From Bacteroidota bacterium (GTDB lineage: Bacteria > Bacteroidota > Bacteroidia > Chitinophagales > Chitinophagaceae), in the NCBI GenBank assembly GCA_023429985.1, contig JAEZCV010000226.1, positions 1 to 6,707 on the forward strand: a DNA stretch of 6,707 nt. The letters run 5' to 3'. Each line of letters begins with the position of its first letter. The stretch's first letter is position 1. Shown one piece after another: positions 1 to 5,826 of the stretch. A program made the translations under genes and the position numbers. The notes under the pieces were generated by a model. That model was given only the letters and a program-made list of their open reading frames with translations, searched no databases and was not told the origin of the DNA.

Positions 1-102
1 CTGTATCCCTACCACAAACCCTACCCATTTAACAAGGCCTTACACTAACCCAATATTAATCCTCGCACTAAACAACTTAAAGCCTAAACAACTAAACATT
101 TC

Positions 103-663
103 CTAAACCTTCTCTACCTCCGCCTTCTCAGCCACCAGTTCTGCCAGCCATAAAAACTCCTTAACAAAAAGATCTATATTCTTTTGAAAGGAAGTATCTG
201 TTAACAGGGCATGCGCATCAAATTTCTTATCTACCTGCGGTGTAACCAGCATGTAAGGCGATGGAATACCAAACAGTGCCATTATAAATTGCTGCAATTG
301 CATGGCAGCTCTTATGCCACCCAATGCCCCCGGTGATGCAGTAACTATTCCAAATGCTTTATGATGCTGTTTCGGAAAATGATCAAAAAGATTTTGCATG
401 GCAGGGGAGTAGCTTCCATTATATTCGGGCGTTACAATAATAAAAGCATTGGCGGCAAACATGCGTTCTGCAAGAGGCTTAAGCGCTTCAGGTGCTTCCG
501 CAGCCGAAGTGATTACTTTCTGGATCATTCCCAGCTTATGTTCACGCATATCCACCAGGCCTGCATCTATTCCCAGTTCCTGCAAATGCTTCAGCATGAA
601 CTTCGCAACCCTTACTGTAACACTATTTTGTCTGGGACTTCCTGAAATTATTTCTATTCTCAT
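103..663 (-). CDS. NAD(P)H-dependent FMN reductase (flavodoxin-like fold)
   Basis: This 186-residue cytoplasmic protein belongs to the NADPH-dependent FMN reductase family, flavoproteins that pass electrons from NAD(P)H through bound FMN to quinones, azo compounds, chromate or similar acceptors. The sequence shows the N-terminal FMN-phosphate loop GSPRQNS (residues 8-14) directly after the first beta strand, the flavin-contacting segment TPEYNGSYSP (78-87), and the second flavin loop SPGALGG (110-116). The length is usual for the family and the protein looks complete. The physiological acceptor cannot be read from the sequence. The gene lies 50 bp downstream of the TerC-type gene on the same strand, so they may form an operon, but two dyads occupy the gap and one ends a single base before this start codon, so the expression of this gene may be uncoupled from terC. 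The ATG at 663 is the only start that keeps the whole FMN loop. Confidence 0.9.
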   Translation of the reverse strand: MRIEIISGSPRQNSVTVRVAKFMLKHLQELGIDAGLVDMREHKLGMIQKVITSAAEAPEALKPLAERMFAANAFIIVTPEYNGSYSPAMQNLFDHFPKQHHKAFGIVTASPGALGGIRAAMQLQQFIMALFGIPSPYMLVTPQVDKKFDAHALLTDTSFQKNIDLFVKEFLWLAELVAEKAEVEKV

Positions 664-664
664 C

Positions 665-687
665 TGATGTTTAATGTTGAAACATCA
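665..687 (-). promoter_or_regulatory. Perfect 8-bp dyad abutting the FMN reductase start codon
   Basis: Arms TGATGTTT (665-672) and AAACATCA (680-687) are exact inverted complements separated by 7 bases. On the minus strand the dyad ends one base before the ATG at 663. It could be an operator for a dimeric repressor or an mRNA hairpin that masks the start codon. The dyad itself is seen directly; the function is inference, and no regulator gene is present in the window. Confidence 0.4.
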
Positions 688-693
688 AATAAG

Positions 694-714
694 GTGCCAT
701 TGACACAATGGCAC
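694..714 (-). terminator. Hairpin directly after the terC stop codon
   Basis: GTGCCATTG (694-702) and CAATGGCAC (706-714) form a perfect 9-bp stem with a 3-base loop. The stem begins inside the TAG stop codon of the TerC-type gene (716-714). Reading on in the minus direction, the stem is followed by CTTATTTG, which has a few T residues but no uninterrupted T run. It could therefore be a weak or attenuating terminator between the two minus-strand genes, or a 3'-end stabilising hairpin. Confidence 0.45.
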
Positions 715-1493
715 TATAATTCAGGGTCTTTATTCAGCTGTATCTGGGCATGCTTTTTACGCATTCTCATATTCACCAGTTCAACCAGTAAACTAAAGGC
801 AATGGCCGTATAGATATAGGCCTTGTTGATCTCTTCATGAAAACCTTCTGCCACCAGCATCACCCCGATCATGATAAGGAAGGCAAGCGCTAATATCTGG
901 AGCGATGGATTGCGGTTGATAAAGCTGCTGATCTTACCCGCAAACAGCATCATGATGATCATGGAGATCACCACCGCCGTGATCATGATAATTACATTTT
1001 CTGCAAGTCCGATGGCAGTAAGTATAGAATCGAAAGAAAACACGGCATCTACCAGTACGATCTGCAGTATTACCGAACTGAATGCATTGGGCGAAGCCTT
1101 GGTTTTTACTTTATGTTCCACTTCCAGCTTATGATGTATTTCCAGCGTACTTTTAAATATAAGGAAAACACCTCCCAGTATAAGAATGATATCCTTCCAG
1201 CTAATGCCAAGCGGACTACCATCATCTTCCGACATAAAACCTATTTCAAATACGGGTTCTGTTAATTGTATGATCCAGGTAATGGTTAATAACAAAATGA
1301 TACGGAAGATCATGGCCAGCATCAACCCAATAGTTCTTGCCTTGGGCTGCTGAGCGGCCGGAAGCTTATTGGAAACTATGGAAATGAAAATGATATTATC
1401 TACTCCTAAAATGATCTCTAGTACTGTAAGGGTAAGTAAAGCTGTAAGAACCCCAGGGTCGCCAAGGTTTGGCATTTCCGCTAATAAAAACAT
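714..1493 (-). CDS. TerC/YgdQ-family integral membrane protein
   Basis: This 259-residue inner-membrane protein has the two signature acidic motifs of the TerC family: ExxLGVDN (residues 26-33) in the first helix and DAVFSFDSI (149-157) in a later helix. About seven hydrophobic segments are visible, roughly at 15-40, 55-78, 100-115, 140-160, 165-187, 198-216 and 225-241. A charged stretch rich in Lys, His and Glu (118-133) lies between the third and fourth, and the C-terminal tail is basic. The family was named for tellurite resistance. Studied members in other bacteria are linked to Mn2+ export or to delivering metal to exported enzymes. A metal-transport role here is inferred from the family. 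The length fits the short YgdQ-like form without CBS domains. The ATG at 1493 is used; Met7 is an alternative start. The gene is divergent from the asparaginase gene, and I found no convincing -7 box for it. Confidence 0.9.
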   Translation of the reverse strand: MFLLAEMPNLGDPGVLTALLTLTVLEIILGVDNIIFISIVSNKLPAAQQPKARTIGLMLAMIFRIILLLTITWIIQLTEPVFEIGFMSEDDGSPLGISWKDIILILGGVFLIFKSTLEIHHKLEVEHKVKTKASPNAFSSVILQIVLVDAVFSFDSILTAIGLAENVIIMITAVVISMIIMMLFAGKISSFINRNPSLQILALAFLIMIGVMLVAEGFHEEINKAYIYTAIAFSLLVELVNMRMRKKHAQIQLNKDPEL

Positions 1494-1496
1494 TTG
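1468..1496 (+). promoter_or_regulatory. Possible Bacteroidota-type promoter for the asparaginase-cutC pair
   Basis: TTTG at 1468-1471 and AACATTTG at 1489-1496 are 17 bases apart. They resemble the -33 TTTG and -7 TAnnTTTG boxes, with one mismatch in the -7 box. The site would start transcription near 1503, ahead of both candidate starts of the asparaginase gene. It lies in the first codons of the divergent terC gene. This is a weak prediction. Confidence 0.28.
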
Positions 1497-1554
1497 GTTT
1501 GTTTAGTTTAATTTATTCAATAGTTTCATGGCCGCTCACCATCATCAATCAATA

Positions 1555-2550
1555 ATGAAAATGTTCAACAGGCGAAAGTTTTTGCAATTTACATCCCTTA
1601 GTTCATTATCATTATTATTTAAATATACTCCTGCACAACCACCGCGCAAAAATAATTCAATCGTGATCTCAACATGGGCACCCAATGTTGCTGCCAACGC
1701 TGTTGCATGGAAAATTCTTGCCAGCAACGGCAGGGCTCTCGATGCGGTGGAAGCAGGTGTGATGGTGGCCGAAGCCGATCCTGCTGATATGAGCGTTGGC
1801 TATGGTGGATTGCCCGACCGCGACGGCAAAGTAACCCTGGACGCCTGCATCATGGATGAAAATGCCAACTGCGGTGCTGTAATGTGCCTCGAAGGAATTA
1901 AACATGCTATTAAAGTTGCCCGCCTGGTTATGGAAAAAACACCCCATGTGCAATTGTCAGGTGAAGGTGCCAAACGGTTCGCATTGAAACAGGGCTTTGT
2001 CCACGAAAACCTGCTAACAGAACCAGCTAAAAAAGCCTGGGAACAATGGCTGCAACAATCTAAATACGATCCCATGCTTACGCCCGATCTGCTGAAACAA
2101 AAAGGACAGATCAATAATCACGATACCATTGGCATGCTCGCGCTCGATAATCAAGGCAACCTGAGTGGCGCCTGCAGCACCAGTGGAATGGCTTTTAAAA
2201 TGCCTGGCAGAATTGGCGATTCGCCCATTATTGGTTCCGGGCTTTATGTTGATAATGAAGTGGGCGCGGCTACAGCCACCGGGGTGGGAGAAGAAGTGGT
2301 TAGAATTTGCGGATCGCATACGGTAGTTGAAATGATGCGCCAGGGTTATGCACCCGAAGCTGCCTGTAAAAAAGCTATTGAACGTATAATAAAGATCAAA
2401 GGTGATGCTGCCAGGCAATTGCAGGTGGGTTTTATTGCGCTCGACAACGCCGGAACTTTTGGTGCCTATGCCATTCAAAAAGGTTTTACCTATGCAGTGC
2501 ATTCAAAAAACAGAATTGAAGTGTTTGATGCCCCCGTTTATTATTTTTAA
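1555..2550 (+). CDS. Exported N4-(beta-N-acetylglucosaminyl)-L-asparaginase (glycosylasparaginase family)
   Basis: This Ntn-hydrolase is expected to cleave the bond between N-acetylglucosamine and asparagine in degraded N-glycoproteins; related family members act as L-asparaginase or isoaspartyl peptidase. From the ATG at 1555 it has 331 residues. Visible motifs, in that numbering, are: NRRKFLQ near the N-terminus followed by a hydrophobic stretch (a twin-arginine-like export signal), SVGYGGLPDRDG (80-91), and HDTIGM (189-194), where self-cleavage before Thr191 would free the nucleophile. Then come STSG (208-211), GRIGDSPIIGSGLY (218-231) and GAATATGVGEEVVR (237-250). All blocks expected for the family are present and in order. 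The frame is also open from the ATG at 1528 (340 residues), but that adds nine polar residues ahead of the signal peptide, so 1555 is preferred. The stop lies 11 bp from the cutC start, so the two are probably co-transcribed. Substrate preference is not provable here. Confidence 0.88.
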   Translation: MKMFNRRKFLQFTSLSSLSLLFKYTPAQPPRKNNSIVISTWAPNVAANAVAWKILASNGRALDAVEAGVMVAEADPADMSVGYGGLPDRDGKVTLDACIMDENANCGAVMCLEGIKHAIKVARLVMEKTPHVQLSGEGAKRFALKQGFVHENLLTEPAKKAWEQWLQQSKYDPMLTPDLLKQKGQINNHDTIGMLALDNQGNLSGACSTSGMAFKMPGRIGDSPIIGSGLYVDNEVGAATATGVGEEVVRICGSHTVVEMMRQGYAPEAACKKAIERIIKIKGDAARQLQVGFIALDNAGTFGAYAIQKGFTYAVHSKNRIEVFDAPVYYF

Positions 2551-2561
2551 ATAATTATTGT

Positions 2562-3296
2562 TTGAACTATACCATTGAAATAGCAACCACCGATTTTATT
2601 TCCACCAAAAATGCAGTGGAAGGTGGTGCCGACAGAATTGAACTTTGTGCTGCATTAAGCGATGGTGGTACAACACCTTCAGCAGGCACGATTAAATTAT
2701 GCAGGGAAAGATTTGATACGGAGCTCTTTCCCATCATTCGTCCCCGCAGTGGCGATTTTTTATACACCGATGATGAGTTCCTCATCATGATGCATGATGT
2801 TTTACTATCCAAACAACTGGGTTGCGATGGAATTGTAACCGGTTTATTAAAAACCAATGGAAGCATTGATAAAAAAAGAACCTCCATTCTTATTGAATTG
2901 GCTTATCCAATGGAAGTTACTTTTCACCGTGCGTTTGACAGGGCAAAGGATCCTTTTCTTGCATTGGAAGAACTTATTGAAATTGGATGCACGCGTATAC
3001 TTACTTCAGGTCAGCAGGTGAACGCTGAAGATGGCATTAACCTGATAAGACAACTGGTGGAACTGGCCGGCGAAAGAATATCAATTATGCCTGGCAGCGG
3101 TGTAAGAAAGGAAAATATTAGATCTCTTGCAGAGCGAACGGGAGCCAGGGAATTTCATTCCTCCCTGCGTGCATCAAATGCCTCGGAAATGAAGTTCATG
3201 CATCCCTCGTTTGAAAACCAGGCAGGAAATTATAATAACCCCGGCATCGTTCCCGGGGAAGTGCTTGCGTTGAGGAAAGAACTGGAAAACACCTGA
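2562..3296 (+). CDS. cutC: CutC-family TIM-barrel protein (copper homeostasis family), TTG start
   Basis: This 244-residue protein matches CutC along its whole length. It has GGADRIELCAALSDGGTTPSAG (21-42), the loop PIIRPRSGDFLYTDDE (57-72), GCDGIVTGLL (87-96), VTFHRAFDRAKDP (119-131), GCTRILTSG (142-150), IMPGSGV (175-181) and a REFHSSLR block (196-203). The length is about that of E. coli CutC. The family fold is a TIM barrel, probably cytoplasmic. It was named from copper-sensitivity genetics, but its biochemical role is disputed and no enzymatic reaction is firmly assigned. The start is TTG at 2562: it begins the first beta strand (NYTIEIA) at the usual place, and no in-frame ATG occurs before Met76. 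It lies 11 bp behind the asparaginase stop, so translation is probably coupled. This pairing may mean a role connected with glycan or amino-sugar breakdown rather than copper; that is inference. Confidence 0.88.
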   Translation: MNYTIEIATTDFISTKNAVEGGADRIELCAALSDGGTTPSAGTIKLCRERFDTELFPIIRPRSGDFLYTDDEFLIMMHDVLLSKQLGCDGIVTGLLKTNGSIDKKRTSILIELAYPMEVTFHRAFDRAKDPFLALEELIEIGCTRILTSGQQVNAEDGINLIRQLVELAGERISIMPGSGVRKENIRSLAERTGAREFHSSLRASNASEMKFMHPSFENQAGNYNNPGIVPGEVLALRKELENT

Positions 3297-3455
3297 CATC
3301 ATTAGCCGATTTGAATTGCATCCGTCTTTATTTGTTAAAAGACCTGTTTTTTTGTAGAATTCTAACAGTATTCTTCAAAAAACCTTCGTAATATTACAAA
3401 TACCCGGTAGCGGGATCTCAATTCGAATTAAATCATTAACTATAAAATTCTTCAG

Positions 3456-3569
3456 ATGCTAAAAAAGCTTTTATCCTTATTACTGGGAACCACTAATAAA
3501 CCTAAGCCGGCTTATGCCTATGTTCCCAAACAACAGCCTAAAAGAATGCCACAGAAAAGATCTAATTAA
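3456..3569 (+). CDS. Small hypothetical protein, 37 residues
   Basis: An ATG at 3456 opens a 37-codon frame ending with TAA at 3567-3569. The peptide begins MLKKLLSLLLG, a short lysine-capped hydrophobic stretch, and continues with a basic, Pro/Lys/Gln-rich tail (KPKPAYAYVPKQQPKR). I do not recognise the family. Support for a real gene: it fills most of the space between cutC and a strong terminator that begins 16 bases after its stop, it has an ATG start, and its composition (amphipathic N-terminus, no Cys, basic tail) is protein-like. The hydrophobic stretch is too short for a normal membrane helix. It could be a membrane-surface peptide, a small ribosome- or RNA-associated protein, or a chance ORF in the cutC 3' region. 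No Shine-Dalgarno sequence is present, as is usual for Bacteroidota. No clear promoter was found in 3297-3455, so read-through from cutC is possible. Confidence 0.5.
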   Translation: MLKKLLSLLLGTTNKPKPAYAYVPKQQPKRMPQKRSN

Positions 3570-3585
3570 TTTTAAAATCTTATAT

Positions 3586-3621
3586 AAAAAAATAGCCCCG
3601 CAACTGCGGGGTTATTTTTTT
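3586..3621. terminator. Bidirectional intrinsic terminator
   Basis: The GC-rich stem GCCCCGC (3595-3601) pairs with GCGGGGT (3606-3612; the outermost pair is a G-T wobble) around the 4-base loop AACT. It is flanked by A7 (3586-3592) and T7 (3615-3621), which also pair with each other. The structure therefore ends in a T run in both directions. It serves the small plus-strand ORF (possibly the whole asparaginase-cutC transcript) and the convergent minus-strand aldolase gene, whose stop codon is at 3639. Confidence 0.9.
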
Positions 3622-3638
3622 ATACTATGTACTCCGGT

Positions 3639-4694
3639 TTATGCTATGTTGATGGATTCATCAAGATAAACATCCTGTATGGCGTTCAGCATTTTAATAC
3701 CATCGGCAAAGGGGCGCTGGAAAGCTTTTCTTCCCAGTATCAGGCCCATTCCACCGGCCCGTTTATTCACAACGGCCGTGGTCAACGCTTCTACAAGATC
3801 GCTTTCTCCCTTGCTTTCTCCGCCACTGTTGATCAAACCTACACGACCATTATAGCAATTCAATACCTGGTAGCGTGTAAGGTCAATGGGGTGATCGGTA
3901 GTTAGTTTATCATACACCAGCTTATGCGTTTTACCATGTTTGGTTGCATTGTAGCCGCCGTTATTGGTAGGTAATTTTTGTTTGATGATATCTGCCTGCA
4001 GGGTTACGCCCAAATGATTGGCCTGTCCGGTAAGATCGGCTGCGGTATGGTAATCCACACCATCAATTTTAAATGAATTATTTCTCAGGTAACACCATAA
4101 AATGGTGGTCATGCCCAGTTGGTGTGCATATTCAAAAGCTTCGGCAATTTCTTTCAGTTGCCTGGTGCTTTCGGCACTGCCCCAGTAAATGGTAGCGCCC
4201 ACGGCAACGGCACCCATGTCCCATGCATTTTTTATGGTACCAAATAATGTCTGGTCGAATTTATTAGGCATGCTGATAAATTCATTGTGATTGATCTTTA
4301 CAATGAAAGGAATTTTATGGGCGTACTTACGACTCATGATTCCCAGCACACCATAAGTGGAGGCCACACCATTACAACCGCCTTCAATGGCCAACTTAAT
4401 GATGTTTTCCGGATCGAAATAAATGGGGTTGGGAGCAAAGGAAGCGCCGGCACTGTGCTCAATACCCTGGGCAACCGGGAAGATGCTGCAATAGCCCGTA
4501 CCGGCCAGTCGGCCTGAGTTTAAAAGTGTATGTAAGCTGCGCAATACCTGGTTGCTGCGGTTGCTGTTCACCCAGATATCATCCACATGATTGGGGGAAG
4601 GCAGGTGTAAACTCGATTTTTCGATTGTTTTACAGGTATGGTTTAAAAGGTATTCGGCCTTATCGCCCAATAATTCTGCAATTTTATTAGCCAT
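3639..4694 (-). CDS. fbaB: Class I fructose-bisphosphate aldolase, DhnA/FbaB type
   Basis: This cytoplasmic enzyme would cleave fructose 1,6-bisphosphate to dihydroxyacetone phosphate and glyceraldehyde 3-phosphate, and catalyse the reverse condensation in gluconeogenesis, through a Schiff-base lysine without metal. From the ATG at 4694 it has 351 residues, the size of bacterial DhnA-type aldolases. The barrel strands are recognisable: GGCNGVAST (105-113), PFIVKINHNEF (129-139), GAVAVGATIYWGS (161-173), LGMTTILWCY (193-202), then ADIIKQKLP (234-242) with Lys238 as the probable Schiff-base residue. The phosphate-binding loops are INSGGESKGE (288-297) and GLILGRKAFQRP (317-328). The frame stays open upstream to an ATG at 4841, but a near-consensus promoter lies at 4716-4745 inside that extension, and the extra 49 residues have no family counterpart, so 4694 is the start. 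The gene shares a bidirectional terminator with the small convergent ORF. Confidence 0.9.
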   Translation of the reverse strand: MANKIAELLGDKAEYLLNHTCKTIEKSSLHLPSPNHVDDIWVNSNRSNQVLRSLHTLLNSGRLAGTGYCSIFPVAQGIEHSAGASFAPNPIYFDPENIIKLAIEGGCNGVASTYGVLGIMSRKYAHKIPFIVKINHNEFISMPNKFDQTLFGTIKNAWDMGAVAVGATIYWGSAESTRQLKEIAEAFEYAHQLGMTTILWCYLRNNSFKIDGVDYHTAADLTGQANHLGVTLQADIIKQKLPTNNGGYNATKHGKTHKLVYDKLTTDHPIDLTRYQVLNCYNGRVGLINSGGESKGESDLVEALTTAVVNKRAGGMGLILGRKAFQRPFADGIKMLNAIQDVYLDESINIA

Positions 4695-4715
4695 ATTCTT
4701 GGTTTTGAAGTGGGG

Positions 4716-4745
4716 CAAAGATAATGGCATAAGGGAATTAGACAA
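4716..4745 (-). promoter_or_regulatory. Promoter of the aldolase gene (Bacteroidota -33/-7 type)
   Basis: Read on the minus strand, TATCTTTG (4723-4716) is an exact match to the TAnnTTTG -7 box. A TTG (4745-4743) lies 19 bases upstream, as expected for the -33 box. Transcription should start near 4708-4711, giving a leader of about 15 bases before the ATG at 4694. An imperfect dyad with CAAC/GTTG ends (4743-4761) overlaps the -33 region and could be an operator; that part is speculative. Confidence 0.65.
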
Positions 4746-4960
4746 CCCTAATCTAAAGTTGAGGGGTTCAGGCCAACTGTTATACAATAATGAAAATGGT
4801 AAACCGGGCAGATACTTGAGCAGATAACTTCTGAGACGCATCTGCCTGGAATAGCTGCGCCCAGGTTGCAGAAACCTTTATTGCAAAAGTTCATTTCTCG
4901 GAACGTAGCTATATCCTCATCATTTGTTGGAGTTCTTAATCGTTGATTTGCCTGAATTTA

Positions 4961-4992
4961 TTGCCGGGGAAATTAAATTGCCATTATCTTGG
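4961..4992 (+). promoter_or_regulatory. Possible promoter of the small membrane protein gene
   Basis: TTG (4961-4963) and TATCTTGG (4985-4992) are separated by 21 bases. The second matches TAnnTTTG except at one position. Transcription would begin around 4997-5000, on or next to the ATG at 4997, which would make the message leaderless or nearly so. This is a prediction from two short motifs only. Confidence 0.35.
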
Positions 4993-4996
4993 GTTA

Positions 4997-5227
4997 ATGG
5001 GAAAGCAATTCAATTCATATTTTAAAATAAAGCTAGCTAATGTTTGGAAGACGGCCTTGTTGGCGGCAACCATATCTTTTTTTGCTGTGTTACTGCCTAC
5101 AAAAGAAACTAAGTCCGTTATCTATTGGGTTCTTATTTTTTTGGTTTCTTTCATTGTAGCATACCTGGTATTGCTCATTATTGAGATTATTCTCTATTTT
5201 TTCCTTCCATCACGCAGAAGACTTTGA
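4997..5227 (+). CDS. Small two-helix membrane protein of unknown function
   Basis: From the ATG at 4997 this is a 76-residue protein with a short polar N-terminus (MGKQFNSYFKIKL), a first hydrophobic helix at about residues 15-33 (ALLAATISFFAVLL), a short charged turn (PTKETKS, 34-40), a long second hydrophobic segment at about 41-70, and a basic end (PSRRRL). Both termini would lie in the cytoplasm by the positive-inside rule. I do not recognise a family. The same frame can be opened by a TTG at 4943 (94 residues), but those extra residues are not a signal peptide and the possible promoter lies downstream of that TTG, so the ATG is chosen. It starts the AT-rich right-hand part of the window and is divergent from the aldolase gene. 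Holins, toxin-like membrane peptides and membrane-complex accessory proteins share this shape, but nothing here separates them. Confidence 0.6.
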   Translation: MGKQFNSYFKIKLANVWKTALLAATISFFAVLLPTKETKSVIYWVLIFLVSFIVAYLVLLIIEIILYFFLPSRRRL

Positions 5228-5478
5228 GTATATATTGTTCTTCCCTAAATAAGTTTTACAAGAACCTGCCTGATTCTTGCCGCATAGGTAGTTTAATCCC
5301 GAAGGGATTGCTGTTATAGAAAATTATTGAGATGGCAGGAGATGCGACCTAGATGGGGTCGAATGAAACCAATAAATTTTGTAGCTAAAAACATTTGAAC
5401 CCTTCGGGTGTTAAAATCTTTATTAAAATGTATTTTGTTATGGAAATGATTTCAGCATCAACCTCATTTTAATAATAG
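5228..5478. other. Intergenic stretch with inverted repeat and fold-back repeat copy A
   Basis: After the membrane-protein stop there is a 6-bp inverted repeat, CAAGAA (5259-5264) and TTCTTG (5274-5279), with a 9-base loop and no T run, so it is at best a poor terminator. The rest is repeat copy A (5294-5410) and an AT-rich leader (5411-5478) for the next lipoprotein gene. No gene is seen. Confidence 0.6.
5294..5410 (+). repeat. Fold-back repeat, copy A (REP/MITE-like)
   Basis: Three hairpin motifs are evenly spaced. AATCCC-GAA-GGGATT lies at 5295-5309. CGACC (5345-5349) pairs with GGTCG (5357-5361) around 7 bases. ACCC-TTC-GGGT lies at 5399-5409, with the core inverted. The right end, read in reverse complement, again gives CCCGAAGGG, then TGTT and TAG, like the left end, so the element is one large imperfect inverted repeat with a central hairpin. 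Copy B, about 641 bp downstream, has the same three motifs at matching spacing, plus shared stretches such as TTGT.GCTA.AAA.ATTTGAA. No transposase or coding frame is inside. The central hairpin of this copy has lost its CCGAAG core and looks degraded. Confidence 0.8.
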
Positions 5479-5826
5479 ATGAAATATTTTCTGTCAGCTA
5501 TATTAGTTTTCAGCATTGCTCAATGCGGAACATTAAGGGAATTAGAAAATTTAGGAGGTGTATATTCTAAATCGGGAAAAGATTATAATTATACTTTGAA
5601 ATTGAATAAAGACAGTTCCTTTTACTTTAGTCAAAAATATTACGAAGTTAATACGGTATGCCACGGTATATGGCAGCTATCTGCAGACACAATCTTATTG
5701 CAATGTGCAGAAGAGGATTTAGCGGCTAAACTTCAACGTGGGTATATGGGTAAGCGAAATTTGAAAGCAATTGTTTTGAGTAAAAATAAGTTGAAACTTG
5801 GTGAAGTGTTATTGCGAAAACAATAA
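5479..5826 (+). CDS. Small lipoprotein of unknown function
   Basis: This 115-residue protein begins with a lipoprotein signal peptide: MKYFLSAILVFSIAQC, with the lipobox IAQC and Cys16 as the lipidation site, so it should be anchored in the inner or outer membrane facing the periplasm or surface. The mature part is short and beta-rich, with GVYS (27-30), YTLKLNKDSSFYFSQ (38-52), GIWQLSADTILLQC (63-76) and IVLSKNKLKLGEVLLRK (98-114). The pattern of 'GxY', a 'LxLxxDxxF' strand and 'GxWxxxxDTIxL' is one I associate with small Bacteroidota lipoproteins of unknown role; I cannot name a family. It is AT-rich and lies between two copies of the same fold-back repeat. The ATG at 5479 gives a complete signal peptide, so the start is clear. 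Confidence 0.75.
   Translation: MKYFLSAILVFSIAQCGTLRELENLGGVYSKSGKDYNYTLKLNKDSSFYFSQKYYEVNTVCHGIWQLSADTILLQCAEEDLAAKLQRGYMGKRNLKAIVLSKNKLKLGEVLLRKQ

Larger units (their letters stand above)
4695..4996. other. Divergent intergenic region between the aldolase and small membrane protein genes
   Basis: This 302-base stretch holds the aldolase promoter, an open but probably non-coding minus-strand extension of the aldolase frame (4695-4841), and a possible plus-strand promoter near 4961-4992. Between 4842 and 4940 I see only a short CCTGG/CCAGG inverted repeat near 4845-4865 and no supportable gene. A plus-strand frame running through it to 5227 begins with a TTG at 4943, but the first ATG is at 4997. 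Confidence 0.6.

Noticed and set aside
2..106. Plus-strand open frame at the left edge
   Set aside because: It gives a Pro/Asn/Leu/Thr low-complexity product of about 34 residues with no start in the window and no family features, and it overlaps the end of the minus-strand reductase gene.
1528..1554. Upstream ATG of the asparaginase gene, encoding MAAHHHQSI
   Set aside because: The ATG at 1555 places the twin-arginine-like signal at the N-terminus; the upstream start is possible but adds only polar residues.
2014..2502. Long minus-strand ORF of 162 codons inside the asparaginase gene
   Set aside because: It is antisense to a gene with clear family motifs throughout, and its own product shows no recognisable domain.
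4695..4841. 49-residue N-terminal extension of the aldolase
   Set aside because: A near-consensus promoter lies inside it, it has no signal-peptide or family match, and the ATG at 4694 gives the usual family length.
4943..4996. TTG-started extension of the small membrane protein
   Set aside because: The 18 extra residues look like no known signal or domain, and a possible promoter overlaps them.
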